From Hyphomicrobiales bacterium (GTDB taxonomy: Bacteria; Pseudomonadota; Alphaproteobacteria; Rhizobiales; Aestuariivirgaceae), in assembly GCA_025363755.1 (NCBI GenBank), contig JANYLQ010000061.1, forward strand, positions 1-64,000: a DNA stretch of 64,000 nucleotides. The letters run 5' to 3'. This document shows positions 27,228 to 36,756 of this stretch, one piece after another; positions within the stretch are counted from its first letter, which is position 1; the number at the start of each line of letters is the position of its first letter. The notes below the pieces were generated by a model. The model worked only from the letters and a program-made list of their open reading frames with translations, made no database searches and was not told where the DNA came from. The translations under genes were made by a program, and so were the position numbers.

Positions 27228-28531
27228 TCAACCGCAATTCCCAAAAGCGTCGCGCCTGGATCAATGCGCAGATTGTGGCCCCGGCTCAAGGCCTGAGCGG
27301 CAAGGGCGGCATATTGGTCGATGATGGTTGGATCTTAGCCGTGGGGGCACAGGTCACGCGCGAAATGGTGGGCGCTGGCACCGAGGTGACCGATTGCAAG
27401 GGCAAGCTGTTGATCCCCGGCTTAATCGATATGCATGTGTCAACCGGCGAACCCGGAACCGAATACCGCGAGACTTTAGCGTCTGCGTCTGAAGCCGCCG
27501 CCGCCGGTGGCGTGACCACCATGATCGTCATGCCCAACACCCAGCCAGTGATCGATGATGCAGCGATCGTCGATTATATTTTGCGCCGTGCGAGAGACAC
27601 TGCTTTGGTGCGCGTGGCCCCAATGGCCGCTATCACCAAAGGCCTGAACGGCGAATTGATGAGTGAGATTGGATTGGTGAAATCGGCTGGTGCTGTGGCT
27701 GTGACAGATGCCACCAAGGCTGTGGCCAATGCTAATATGTTCCGGCGTGCACTCATGTATGCGCGTGATTTTGATATGTTGGTTGTGCAACATGTCGAGG
27801 AGCCAACACTGTCTTCTGGTTTTATGAATTCCGGTGAGGCCGCTTCCCGGCTAGGGCTTGCGGGCAATTCGGCCATGGCCGAAGTGATCATGTTAGAGCG
27901 CGATTTGCGCCTCGTGGAAATGACGGGTGCGCGTTATCATGCAGCGCAAATTTCCTGTGCGCAATCCGTTGAAGTGATGCGGGCGGCAAAGGCCAGAGGC
28001 TTGCCAGTCACCTGCGGTGTGTCGATCAATCACCTCGTTCTGAATGAAAATGACATCGGTGCTTACCGCACGTTCTTCAAACTTTCGCCTCCACTACGCG
28101 ATGAAAACCACAGGCGAGCTTTGGTGGCGGCGATGATCGACGGCACGATTGATGTGATTGTATCCGGACATAACCCTCAGAGTGACGATACCAAGCGATT
28201 GCCTTTTGCTGAAGCAGCATTTGGTGCCATAGGCTTAGAAACTATGCTTAGTGCAGCTTTGCAACTTTACCACAGTGAAAACATGCCATTAGAACGTTTG
28301 GTGGAAGCAATGTCTCATGTTCCGGCTTCGCTTCTTGGTTTGGAAACAGGGCGTCTGGCAGCGGGTGCGCCCGCCGATTTTGTAATTGTTGATCCTCACC
28401 TCAATTGGAAAGTGGAAGCCGCAAAGCTTTGTTCGCGTTCAAAAAATACCACATTTGAAGATCGAACCCTTGAAGGCAGAGCTTTCGAAACTGTGGTTGC
28501 AGGAAACAGTGTTTACAACTACGCTTCCTAA
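27224..28531 (+). CDS. pyrC: Dihydroorotase-like protein, probably non-catalytic
   Basis: 435 residues, amidohydrolase fold of the type I dihydroorotase family. Several metal-site residues are changed. The HxH motif reads H71-V-S73, the next conserved arginine is glycine (GEPG), the expected histidine of the HVST-like motif is Q242 (AAQIS), and the catalytic aspartate of the TDHAPH-like motif is G315 (SGHNPQ). H190 remains. The protein is therefore probably the structural partner of PyrB, as the PyrC-prime subunits are in pseudomonads. An active dihydroorotase must be elsewhere in the genome. Confidence 0.9.
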   Translation: MINRNSQKRRAWINAQIVAPAQGLSGKGGILVDDGWILAVGAQVTREMVGAGTEVTDCKGKLLIPGLIDMHVSTGEPGTEYRETLASASEAAAAGGVTTMIVMPNTQPVIDDAAIVDYILRRARDTALVRVAPMAAITKGLNGELMSEIGLVKSAGAVAVTDATKAVANANMFRRALMYARDFDMLVVQHVEEPTLSSGFMNSGEAASRLGLAGNSAMAEVIMLERDLRLVEMTGARYHAAQISCAQSVEVMRAAKARGLPVTCGVSINHLVLNENDIGAYRTFFKLSPPLRDENHRRALVAAMIDGTIDVIVSGHNPQSDDTKRLPFAEAAFGAIGLETMLSAALQLYHSENMPLERLVEAMSHVPASLLGLETGRLAAGAPADFVIVDPHLNWKVEAAKLCSRSKNTTFEDRTLEGRAFETVVAGNSVYNYAS

Positions 28532-28546
28532 TTGGGGAACGTGACG

Positions 28547-29137
28547 ATGCAATATTTTCTTTCAGCACTTCTAGGCTATCTTTTCGGCGCAGTGCCTTTT
28601 GGCTTGCTCCTGACCAAGGCTGCGGGGCTTGGCGACGTACGCAACATTGGCTCTGGCAACATTGGCGCAACCAATGTTTTGCGCACCGGCAACAAACCAA
28701 TAGCCATCGCCACATTGCTCTGTGATGTTTTGAAGGGCACGATCCCCGTTCTCATTGCCGCGCACTATTATGATTTTAATGCCTCGCTTTTTGCTGCGTT
28801 TGGAGCAATCGCAGGGCATATTTTTCCAGTGTGGTTAGGCTTCAAAGGTGGCAAAGGTGTCGCAACATTGATCGGGATTTTGTTTGGCCTCTATTGGCCC
28901 ATTGCGTTGATTTTTCTCGCCGTATGGCTGGCCTTTGCTTTCGCATTTAAATTTTCATCACTTGCCGCACTTACCTCTTCAATGCTCTTGCCGATTTGGG
29001 CTGTGCTTCTGGGGCATTTGGAATTGGCTTTGCCACTAACGGTTTTGGCTATCGTGGTTTGGATTATGCACCGCGCAAATATCAGCCGTCTGATGAATGG
29101 CACCGAAACTAAAATATCGTTGAGTTCGAAAAAGTGA
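28547..29137 (+). CDS. plsY: Glycerol-3-phosphate acyltransferase PlsY
   Basis: 196 residues, polytopic membrane protein that transfers an acyl group from acyl-phosphate to glycerol-3-phosphate, the first step of phospholipid synthesis. The family motifs [22 protein letters not shown] and a late NISRL segment are present, with about five membrane segments. The ATG at 28547 with GGGGAACG upstream is preferred to a TTG at 28532 directly after the pyrC stop. It is followed by dprA with a four-base overlap. Confidence 0.95.
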   Translation: MQYFLSALLGYLFGAVPFGLLLTKAAGLGDVRNIGSGNIGATNVLRTGNKPIAIATLLCDVLKGTIPVLIAAHYYDFNASLFAAFGAIAGHIFPVWLGFKGGKGVATLIGILFGLYWPIALIFLAVWLAFAFAFKFSSLAALTSSMLLPIWAVLLGHLELALPLTVLAIVVWIMHRANISRLMNGTETKISLSSKK

Positions 29138-30246
29138 GTGGGCCGCACCAGCTTTCAGATCAAGAGCGACTGAACTGGCTACGCCTCAGCCAAACTGAAA
29201 ATGTCGGGCCTGTTACGTTTCAACAATTAGTCAGCGCCTACAAAACCGCAACGGCTGCCATTGAAGCCCTGCCCGAACTTTCGCATCGCGGCGGAAGGAA
29301 GAAAGCTCTCAAAGTTTATTCAGCAGAAGCCGCAGCACAAGACATGGCGCGCGCAGAAAAAATTGATGCAAGTTTCGTTGCCATCGGCGAACTGGGTTAC
29401 CCGCCAGATTTGAGCCACGTACCATCGCCACCGCCCATGCTCTGCGTGAGTGGCACCTTGGAACTGGCAGAAATGAAGTGCGTCGCCATTGTTGGTGCGC
29501 GCAATGCTTCCGCGCTCGGCATGAAATTTGCGCGACAATTGGCACATGGATTATGCGAGGCAGGATTTCTTGTTGTGTCCGGCCTTGCACGTGGCATCGA
29601 TACAGCAGCACATGAAGCCTCAGTAAACGCTAACACAGCAGCCGTATTAGCCGGTGGACTTGACCATTACTATCCACCTGAAAACGAAAAACTTCAACGG
29701 GTCATTGCCCAGCGAGGACTGCTTATCAGCGAAATGTTGCCAGGTACTGCACCCAAAGCCGAACATTTTCCGCGCCGCAACCGCATCATATCGGGCATGG
29801 CAAAAGCAGTTATCATAGTTGAGGCCGCCATGCGATCCGGCTCGCTCATCACCGCACGCTTTGCTGCAGAACAGGGCCGCGAAGTTTTTGCAGTGCCAGG
29901 CTCGCCACTCGATCCCCGCTGTGAAGGCACCAACAAGTTAATCAAAGACGGTGCCAATATTTTGACATCGATTGACGATGTTTTACAGGCATTGAACACG
30001 CCGCGTTATATTGGAACCGGACAATTATTTGAAACGGAAGCCGCAAGCCCCGTTGCAACATATCAGATTAGCGATGTTGCACGCGAACAAGTGGCGCAAC
30101 TCCTATCACCCTCTCCCATCGAAACCGATGATCTGATCCGTGAATCTGGAATGCCAGCTGGGCAAATTGTAACGATACTTTTAGAGCTCGAACTTGCAGG
30201 CAGAGCCATACGTCACGCAGGGGGTCGCATATCGTCTGGGGTATGA
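29134..30246 (+). CDS. dprA: DNA-processing protein DprA/Smf
   Basis: 370 residues; loads RecA on incoming single-stranded DNA in transformation, and is present in most bacteria. The Rossmann core has [30 protein letters not shown] and EMLPG followed by PRRNRIISG, all typical. A C-terminal winged-helix-like region starts near 300. The start is a GTG that overlaps the plsY stop by four bases. No other competence gene is nearby. It converges with the GST gene. Confidence 0.93.
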   Translation: MSGPHQLSDQERLNWLRLSQTENVGPVTFQQLVSAYKTATAAIEALPELSHRGGRKKALKVYSAEAAAQDMARAEKIDASFVAIGELGYPPDLSHVPSPPPMLCVSGTLELAEMKCVAIVGARNASALGMKFARQLAHGLCEAGFLVVSGLARGIDTAAHEASVNANTAAVLAGGLDHYYPPENEKLQRVIAQRGLLISEMLPGTAPKAEHFPRRNRIISGMAKAVIIVEAAMRSGSLITARFAAEQGREVFAVPGSPLDPRCEGTNKLIKDGANILTSIDDVLQALNTPRYIGTGQLFETEAASPVATYQISDVAREQVAQLLSPSPIETDDLIRESGMPAGQIVTILLELELAGRAIRHAGGRISSGV

Positions 30247-30313
30247 ATGTTGTCAGATATTAGATATCATGTGTAATCTCTATACCACTGGCAGAATCAT
30301 GTGCCGCGGATAG

Positions 30314-30970
30314 TTAGTCCACTTCGTCTTCCGCAAACACCCAATTTTCTTTCAGCGCGCCCGCCTTCCAATCATGGAACGCGGGCGTTGCTAATATGGC
30401 ATTCATGTAGTGTTGGGTGTCAGTTGAAACTCTGATGTCATAAGTTTCGAACCGTGTCACAACGGGTGCAAACATCGCATCTGCTATTGAAAACTTACCA
30501 AACAAAAATGGCCCGCCACGCCCGTGCTCTTTGCGACATTCTTTCCACAGCGCCTCGATCCGAGCAACGTCTGCCAAGATGCCGTCATTCATTGGCACTG
30601 GCTTTATGGGCCTACGCAAATTCATCGGGCAAGCACCGCGCAAATTACGAAAGCCCGAATGCATTTCTGCTGACACTGAACGGGCCATGGCACGCGCAGC
30701 TTTGCTCTTTGGCCATAAATTGCGATCAGGCCAAGTCTCGGCCGCATATTCCATGATCGCAAGTGAATCCCAGATCGTATTTTTACCGTGCACCAATATC
30801 GGAACGAGTCCGGCTTTGGAGATTTTCTTTACTACTTTGCCAAATTCAGGCTCGCCGAAAATAACCAGTTTTTCTTCGAAAGAAATACCGGCCATGGACA
30901 ACGCCATATATGGCCTGAGCGACCAAGACGAATAATTTTTATTGCCGATAAAAAGTAAAGGTTTTGCCAT
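30314..30970 (-). CDS. Glutathione S-transferase-family protein
   Basis: 218 residues: thioredoxin-like N-terminal domain with NKNYSSWSLRPYMAL (serines at the position that contacts glutathione thiol) and a helical C-terminal domain. The ATG at 30970 is preferred; a longer frame from 31048 runs into the MFS gene. It may conjugate or isomerise with glutathione; substrate unknown. It follows the MFS gene on the same strand with a gap of about 23 bases. Confidence 0.9.
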   Translation of the reverse strand: MAKPLLFIGNKNYSSWSLRPYMALSMAGISFEEKLVIFGEPEFGKVVKKISKAGLVPILVHGKNTIWDSLAIMEYAAETWPDRNLWPKSKAARAMARSVSAEMHSGFRNLRGACPMNLRRPIKPVPMNDGILADVARIEALWKECRKEHGRGGPFLFGKFSIADAMFAPVVTRFETYDIRVSTDTQHYMNAILATPAFHDWKAGALKENWVFAEDEVD

Positions 30971-30993
30971 TTTGATTTCTCCGCTCACTGCCC

Positions 30994-32193
30994 TTACATC
31001 GATTTCGGCAAATAGCGCCAGACCAAAACAGCAAGCCCGGCCACGCACACGCCCAAAATAACAAACACAATCGATACATCAAAATAAGAAAGTGCGATGG
31101 CGAAGATGAAGCCGGGGATCAGTTCGGAAAAATCAATGAAGGTGCGGTAAACAGCTGTCATGCGCTGGCGTTCAGACGGGCGAACGGCACGCAAATAGGG
31201 AATCCCACCCACGCTATCAATGCCCGATGCAAACAACGCAGCCAGCAAAAGAAGTGCCGCTGCAATCACCGGTGCATGCACGCCAAACATGCCTGCAACG
31301 ATGGTGCTGACCGAGATGACAGCAAAACACAGCGTGATAACCCCGCGCACTCCGATCCGGTCTGACAATGCGCCAAATCCAAATGCTGAGAGCAGGAAAA
31401 ACTGACTGATCGAAATAATCAATCCGCCTGAAAATTTGCTCATGCCGCCTTCAATCATAAGCAGCGGCCCATAGGTAAAAAACGTACCCCAGAAACAAGA
31501 CCGTCCAAATGCGATAGCCCACGCCAAGCGCAGCCGTGGCTGGGCAACAAAACGAGCGGCGTTTGCCAGTGGGTTAAAGGGTGCCAGCGTGCCCGATGGC
31601 ATGGTTGTATTTTCATGAAGGCGCAAATACCAAAAGACGCAGAGTACCAAAACACCGACAGACATAGCTGCCAGCTGAGGTGCGAATGCACCATAATGTG
31701 TATAAAGCCAAACGCCCGAAACCGGCCCGGCGACCCAGGCAAAAGTTGAAATGGCAAGGCGAAGCGGCTCAGAGCGCGTGAGTTCCGCCTTGCGAATATG
31801 ATCCATAATATAAAGCTGAAGCGTGACATTCATAATCGATGCGCCAGAGTTGCGCAGAACAACACCGGCCACCTGCCCCGTCAGCGTGAAACTTGCAAGC
31901 GCAATGCTGCCACCAATCAACATCAATCCACCGATTGTATAAGCCCAACGCCGCCGCACGCTGCCAAATAGAAATGGCATACACAGAGTAATCATGAGAA
32001 CGGTAAATGAAACGCATGTGCCCAAGATGCTAACCGCACGGCTGGAGCCCAATAGATCGTATGCTTGAATGGAAAGAACGCCCGAATTGAAAGACCGCAC
32101 CAAAGATTCGAGCAAGAACAAGAGGCCGAAAGTTCCGGCCCCTGCCCTGCGGAAATTTCCTTCGGGAATCAATCGTTCGGAAAGTGCACTCAT
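30994..32193 (-). CDS. MFS transporter
   Basis: 399 residues with about 12 predicted membrane segments, typical major facilitator. The loop GALSDRIGVRGV fits the family motif between segments 8 and 9 (equivalent to motif A in the second half), with RRRWAY in the first half. Substrate cannot be deduced. It runs away from the CDF transporter gene (divergent, 65-base gap) and is followed by the GST gene, which might suggest a detoxification pair. Confidence 0.9.
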   Translation of the reverse strand: MSALSERLIPEGNFRRAGAGTFGLLFLLESLVRSFNSGVLSIQAYDLLGSSRAVSILGTCVSFTVLMITLCMPFLFGSVRRRWAYTIGGLMLIGGSIALASFTLTGQVAGVVLRNSGASIMNVTLQLYIMDHIRKAELTRSEPLRLAISTFAWVAGPVSGVWLYTHYGAFAPQLAAMSVGVLVLCVFWYLRLHENTTMPSGTLAPFNPLANAARFVAQPRLRLAWAIAFGRSCFWGTFFTYGPLLMIEGGMSKFSGGLIISISQFFLLSAFGFGALSDRIGVRGVITLCFAVISVSTIVAGMFGVHAPVIAAALLLLAALFASGIDSVGGIPYLRAVRPSERQRMTAVYRTFIDFSELIPGFIFAIALSYFDVSIVFVILGVCVAGLAVLVWRYLPKSM

Positions 32194-32258
32194 GTCATTA
32201 TTAAAGCTCGTCCAATCACTTGTTTACAAGCCCCAGTTAGACTTGCTTAAAGCCAAAT

Positions 32259-33659
32259 ATGGACAATCATTCTAACCACCACGACAAACAACGCGTAGCC
32301 GTTATCTCGATGCTATCGAGTGCTGGCCTCGCTAGCGTTAAACTCATTGCAGCTGTTTTTTCGGGCTCTCTTGGCGTTTTGTCAGAGGCTATTCACGGGC
32401 TGATCGACTTTGGCGCAACAATTGTGACGGTGTTTGCTATTCGTTGGTCGAGCCAGCCAGCTGATGATGATCATCAGTTCGGCCACGCCAAGATAGAAAG
32501 TGTCGCGGCACTGCTTGAAACAGTGTTGCTCTTCGGAACGGCGGTCTATATTGCCTATGAAGCCATTTTGCGACTGACGACGCCACATGAACCGCTTGCT
32601 ATCGCTTGGTGGGCCTTTGCCATCATGGTGGTTTCAATAGTTGTCGATTTTAACAGGTCAAGAGCTTTGCGCAAAACCGCCGACGCTACATCGAGCGAAG
32701 CGCTCAAGGCCGATGCCACGCATTTCGAATCCGATATGTGGAGTTCACTTGCAGTGCTCATCGGTCTAGGCGGCGTTTGGGTTGGATTTCAATGGGCAGA
32801 CTCAGTGGCGGCACTTTTAGTCTCGATCTATATCGGCAAAATCGCTTGGGATTTAACCAGCACTACACTGAACACTTTGCTTGACGCCGCACCTGCGGGC
32901 GTCTCAACGCAAATCAATGATATTGCGGACAAACAGAATGGCATTCTGAGCGTCAACAGCTTGCGCGTGCGCCCTGCGGGTTCGACTTTGTTTGTAAACC
33001 TCGATGTGAACGTTCCTCGCCTTTTAAATTTGGTTTCAATATCAGATTTAAAAACCAGTTTAGTTGCGGCCATTCAGAAAAAACTGCCTCATGCCGATAT
33101 TTCAATAACCACCAATCCGGTGGCGCTTGATGACGAAACCGCCTTTGAGAAAATCGGTCTGATTGCCGCCCATTATAATTCATCAATCCACCACATCACT
33201 GTTCAACAAGTGCAAGGGCGCATGGCTGTGAGCTTCGATCTTGAAGTTGATGGTGCAACGCAGCTTGCGGCGGCGCACGACCAAGCTACAAAGTTGGAAG
33301 ATGCCATTCGCGAAGGTTTGGGTGGTGATATTGAAGTTGAAAGCCACATTGAACCTCAACCTGCAAGGTTGCTTATGGGTGAGCCAGCAATGCCTGCTGA
33401 AACCAAAAAGATTGAGAAGTTTTTACAGGAACTCGCAAGGTCTGAAAAGTCACTCAGTGACTTACATAATGTTCGCGTGCGCCACGCTGATGGCGGCCTC
33501 TACGTCCATTATCATTGCCGTTTCAAACCAACCGAAACAATCGACGCAGTGCATGCAGCAGTTGACCGAATTGAAATTGCGTTCAGCGCAAAACTCAAAA
33601 ATGTAAAACGCGTCATTGCCCATGCCGAGCCGCTGAGAGAGGCCCGACACAAGCTTTGA
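32259..33659 (+). CDS. Cation diffusion facilitator (CDF) transporter with extended C-terminus
   Basis: 466 residues, about 160 more than a usual CDF protein. Residues 1-215 are the six-segment transporter domain with the metal-binding pattern HGLIDFGAT and HFESDMWSS. Residues 215-300 are the cytoplasmic dimerisation domain. A further stretch to 466 contains additional ferredoxin-like repeats (VRVRHADGGLYVHYHCRF and AVDRIEIAF...), likely one or two more such domains. It exports divalent metal ions by proton exchange. Divergent from the MFS gene. Confidence 0.9.
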   Translation: MDNHSNHHDKQRVAVISMLSSAGLASVKLIAAVFSGSLGVLSEAIHGLIDFGATIVTVFAIRWSSQPADDDHQFGHAKIESVAALLETVLLFGTAVYIAYEAILRLTTPHEPLAIAWWAFAIMVVSIVVDFNRSRALRKTADATSSEALKADATHFESDMWSSLAVLIGLGGVWVGFQWADSVAALLVSIYIGKIAWDLTSTTLNTLLDAAPAGVSTQINDIADKQNGILSVNSLRVRPAGSTLFVNLDVNVPRLLNLVSISDLKTSLVAAIQKKLPHADISITTNPVALDDETAFEKIGLIAAHYNSSIHHITVQQVQGRMAVSFDLEVDGATQLAAAHDQATKLEDAIREGLGGDIEVESHIEPQPARLLMGEPAMPAETKKIEKFLQELARSEKSLSDLHNVRVRHADGGLYVHYHCRFKPTETIDAVHAAVDRIEIAFSAKLKNVKRVIAHAEPLREARHKL

Positions 33660-33666
33660 CGACAGG

Positions 33667-33939
33667 TTAGCCGTTTGACGCCATACTCAATTCACGCAAC
33701 TTTTCAATCTCTCCTTCCGGAATCTCTACTCTGTTCGCCACCGAAAACGCTTCATAGAAGCTAACCTCCAAAAGCCCTTGTAAGGTTTTCAGCTCGGTAA
33801 ACTTGGCCATGTTGCGAAGTTCAAGCATCATGTCAGCGATATATTGTGCAGTTTCTCGAACATTGAGTTTCAATTTAAGATTTTGTGAATTTGAATTACT
33901 CATATTAAGATTGTTTTTTTGAGCGTTATTTTGTTCCAT
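33667..33939 (-). CDS. Hypothetical protein, Asn/Gln-rich N-terminus
   Basis: 90 residues from the ATG at 33939 (another ATG at 33903 would give 78). The N-terminus is rich in N, Q and S (low complexity). The C-terminal half is helical, with the segment ETAQYIADMMLELRNMAKFTEL. No domain recognised. It is convergent with the CDF gene and divergent from topA. The upstream region is strongly AT-rich. It may be a conserved small protein of the order, but this cannot be checked here. Confidence 0.6.
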   Translation of the reverse strand: MEQNNAQKNNLNMSNSNSQNLKLKLNVRETAQYIADMMLELRNMAKFTELKTLQGLLEVSFYEAFSVANRVEIPEGEIEKLRELSMASNG

Positions 33940-34119
33940 TTTTTGCCTATCAAACAAATTTGGTAAGTTTTGGGTTCTAACAACGTTATAGTTGTATTGC
34001 ACACATCTTAAGTTGCTCTTAGGTTGTAAAACGGCTTTTATTTTCAAAAAAATAGGTTTTCTTGCCTCAAACCCCATATACGCCTAAGAGCCTCGCCCAA
34101 CTTGAACCCGGAATTATGC

Positions 34120-36756
34120 ATGACTGTTGTTGTTGTCGAATCGCCTTCCAAGGCCAAAACCATCAATAAATATCTGGGCCGCGATTTTACGGTGCTGGCA
34201 TCCTTTGGCCATGTGCGCGATTTGCCAGCTAAAGATGGCTCGGTGAAACCTGATGAAGACTTTGCCATGGATTGGGAAGTCGACAGCAAATCCGCCAAGC
34301 GTCTGTCCGACATCGCCACTGCACTCAAAGGTAGTGACCGACTTGTTCTAGCGACCGACCCTGATCGTGAAGGCGAAGCCATTTCCTGGCATGTGTTTGA
34401 AGTTTTGAAAAAGAAGGGTGCGCTTAAAGGCAAGACCGTTCAGCGCGTCGCGTTCAATGCCATAACCAAGACTTCGGTTCTCGAAGCCATGGCGCATCCG
34501 CGTGAAGTGGATGGCGCATTGGTTGACGCTTATTTGGCGCGACGTGCTTTAGATTATCTTGTTGGCTTCACACTATCACCCGTTCTCTGGCGCAAATTAC
34601 CGGGCTCGCGTTCGGCGGGCCGTGTGCAATCAGTAGCGCTTCGTTTATTATGTGATCGTGAACTGGAAATTGAAGCCTTCAAGAGCCAAGAATATTGGAC
34701 AATTGATGGCACGTTTGTAACCTCAAAGGGCCAAGAATTTTCCGCTGCACTCGCCAGCATCAATGGTAAGCGCCTCGAAAAGCTGGAGCTGAAAGACCAA
34801 GCATCGGCACAAGCCATTGAAGCAGCCGTTAAAGGCCAACGCTTTACAGTTGAAAGCCTCGAAAGCAAACCTGCTAAGCGCCACCCTTATGCGCCGTTTC
34901 GTACCTCTACATTACAACAGGAAGCCTCGCGCAAACTTGGCTTCTCATCCGCCAAGACAATGCAAATTGCCCAGCGCCTTTATGAGGGCATGGACATTGG
35001 CGGCGAGACTGTGGGTCTCATCACTTATATGCGCACCGACGGCATCGACATGGCGCCAGAAGCCATCGCGGCCACACGCAATGCGATTTTGAAAAGCTTT
35101 GGCGAACCTTATTTGCCGTCGGCTCCGCGTGTTTACACATCTAAAGCCAAGAACGCACAGGAAGCCCATGAAGCCATTCGCCCCACCGATCCAGGCCGTT
35201 TGCCAGATCAAGTGAAAGGCGTTCTCGATGGCGAGCAACTCGCACTTTATGATCTGATCTGGAAGCGCACGATCGCCAGCCAAATGGAAAGTGCTGAAAT
35301 GGAGCGCACGACGGCTGACATCGGCACTATGGGCCACGATGGCAAGCATTATTCATTCCGCGCCAATGGTTCAGTCGTGAAGTTTGACGGCTTCCTTCGC
35401 GCTTATACAGAAGGTTTGGACGACGAAGAAGATGAAGACGCAAAACGCTTGCCCGCCATGGCCCGCGGCGACACGTCTGGCGTTAAGAAAATCGAAGGTG
35501 TGCAACATTTCACTGAGCCACCGCCGCGTTATTCTGAAGCTTCGCTGATTAAGAAAATGGAAGAGCTCGGCATTGGCCGCCCTTCGACATATGTTAGCAT
35601 CATGAAAACACTGAGCGATCGCGGTTATATGCGGGTCGAGAAGAAGCGTTTGATCCCTGACGACAAGGGACGAATTGTGACGGCGTTCTTGGAAAGCTTT
35701 TTCAAGCGCTACGTGGAATTTGATTTCACTGCAAACCTTGAAGAACAGCTAGACCGGATCTCGGCTGGTGAGATTGATTACAAGCAAGTGCTGCGTGATT
35801 TCTGGAAAGACTTCACCGCCGCTTTGGCAGAAGTAAAAGACTTGCGCATCACCCAAGTGATTGACTCACTCAATGACATGTTGGAGCCGCACATATTCCC
35901 GGCCAAGGCCGATGGCAGCGATGCGCGTGCTTGCCCGTCATGCGCTGACGGAAAAATGTCGATCAAGCTAGGCCGCTTTGGATCGTTTGTTGGTTGCACC
36001 AATTATCCCACATGTAATTACACAAGGCCTCTCTCGACGAATTCGGCAGATGCCGCATCAGCCATTCCTGCAGGTGGTATTCTGCTCGGCAATGACCCTG
36101 AAACACAAATGCCAGTGACCCGCCGCATGGGCCGATTTGGTCCCTACGTGCAATTGGGCGAGGCCGTTGAAGGTGAAAAACCACAACGCGCATCAATTCC
36201 AAAACGTGTTGATTTAAACACGCTCGACTTAGAACAGGCTTTAAAGTTGCTCTCGCTGCCCCGCGAAGTGGGCATGCACCCTGAAACCAAAACACCCATC
36301 ACCGCCAACTTTGGCCGCTTCGGCCCTTATATTTTGCATGATGGTGTTTATGCGAATTTGGAATCAGAAGACGACGTATTCACCGTCGGGCTGAACCACG
36401 CCGTCGATCGCTTAGCCGAAAAACGTTTGAAAGGCCCATCAACGAGAGCAAGGCCAGGTGCGCTTCGTAATCTGGGTGTGCATCCTGATGATAATGAAAA
36501 GGTTGAAGTGTTTGGCGGGCGCTATGGTGCTTACGTCAAACATGGCAAAACCAATGCCACAATCCCTCCAGAGATTACGACTGAGTCGATCACTCTGGAA
36601 CAAGCGCTGGGCTTAATTGCTGAGCGTGAAACCAAGGGTGGAGGCAAGAAAAAAGCTGCGAAGAAAGCTCCGGCCAAAAAAGCTGCTGCCAAGAAGAAGC
36701 CTGCAAAAAAGGCGGCCAAGAAGGCCGTGAAGAAGCAAGTTGTCGAAGCCGCCTAA
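34120..36756 (+). CDS. topA: DNA topoisomerase I
   Basis: 878 residues; relaxes negative supercoils. TOPRIM domain with ATDPDREGEA, the catalytic tyrosine in GLITYMRTDG, one tetracysteine zinc ribbon (CPSC...GCTNYPTC near 607-635), then degenerate zinc-ribbon-like repeats beginning GRFGPYV. The C-terminal 40 residues are a lysine/alanine-rich tail. The ATG at 34120 is preferred to a TTG at 34102. The gene overlaps rnr by 17 bases. Confidence 0.97.
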   Translation: MTVVVVESPSKAKTINKYLGRDFTVLASFGHVRDLPAKDGSVKPDEDFAMDWEVDSKSAKRLSDIATALKGSDRLVLATDPDREGEAISWHVFEVLKKKGALKGKTVQRVAFNAITKTSVLEAMAHPREVDGALVDAYLARRALDYLVGFTLSPVLWRKLPGSRSAGRVQSVALRLLCDRELEIEAFKSQEYWTIDGTFVTSKGQEFSAALASINGKRLEKLELKDQASAQAIEAAVKGQRFTVESLESKPAKRHPYAPFRTSTLQQEASRKLGFSSAKTMQIAQRLYEGMDIGGETVGLITYMRTDGIDMAPEAIAATRNAILKSFGEPYLPSAPRVYTSKAKNAQEAHEAIRPTDPGRLPDQVKGVLDGEQLALYDLIWKRTIASQMESAEMERTTADIGTMGHDGKHYSFRANGSVVKFDGFLRAYTEGLDDEEDEDAKRLPAMARGDTSGVKKIEGVQHFTEPPPRYSEASLIKKMEELGIGRPSTYVSIMKTLSDRGYMRVEKKRLIPDDKGRIVTAFLESFFKRYVEFDFTANLEEQLDRISAGEIDYKQVLRDFWKDFTAALAEVKDLRITQVIDSLNDMLEPHIFPAKADGSDARACPSCADGKMSIKLGRFGSFVGCTNYPTCNYTRPLSTNSADAASAIPAGGILLGNDPETQMPVTRRMGRFGPYVQLGEAVEGEKPQRASIPKRVDLNTLDLEQALKLLSLPREVGMHPETKTPITANFGRFGPYILHDGVYANLESEDDVFTVGLNHAVDRLAEKRLKGPSTRARPGALRNLGVHPDDNEKVEVFGGRYGAYVKHGKTNATIPPEITTESITLEQALGLIAERETKGGGKKKAAKKAPAKKAAAKKKPAKKAAKKAVKKQVVEAA

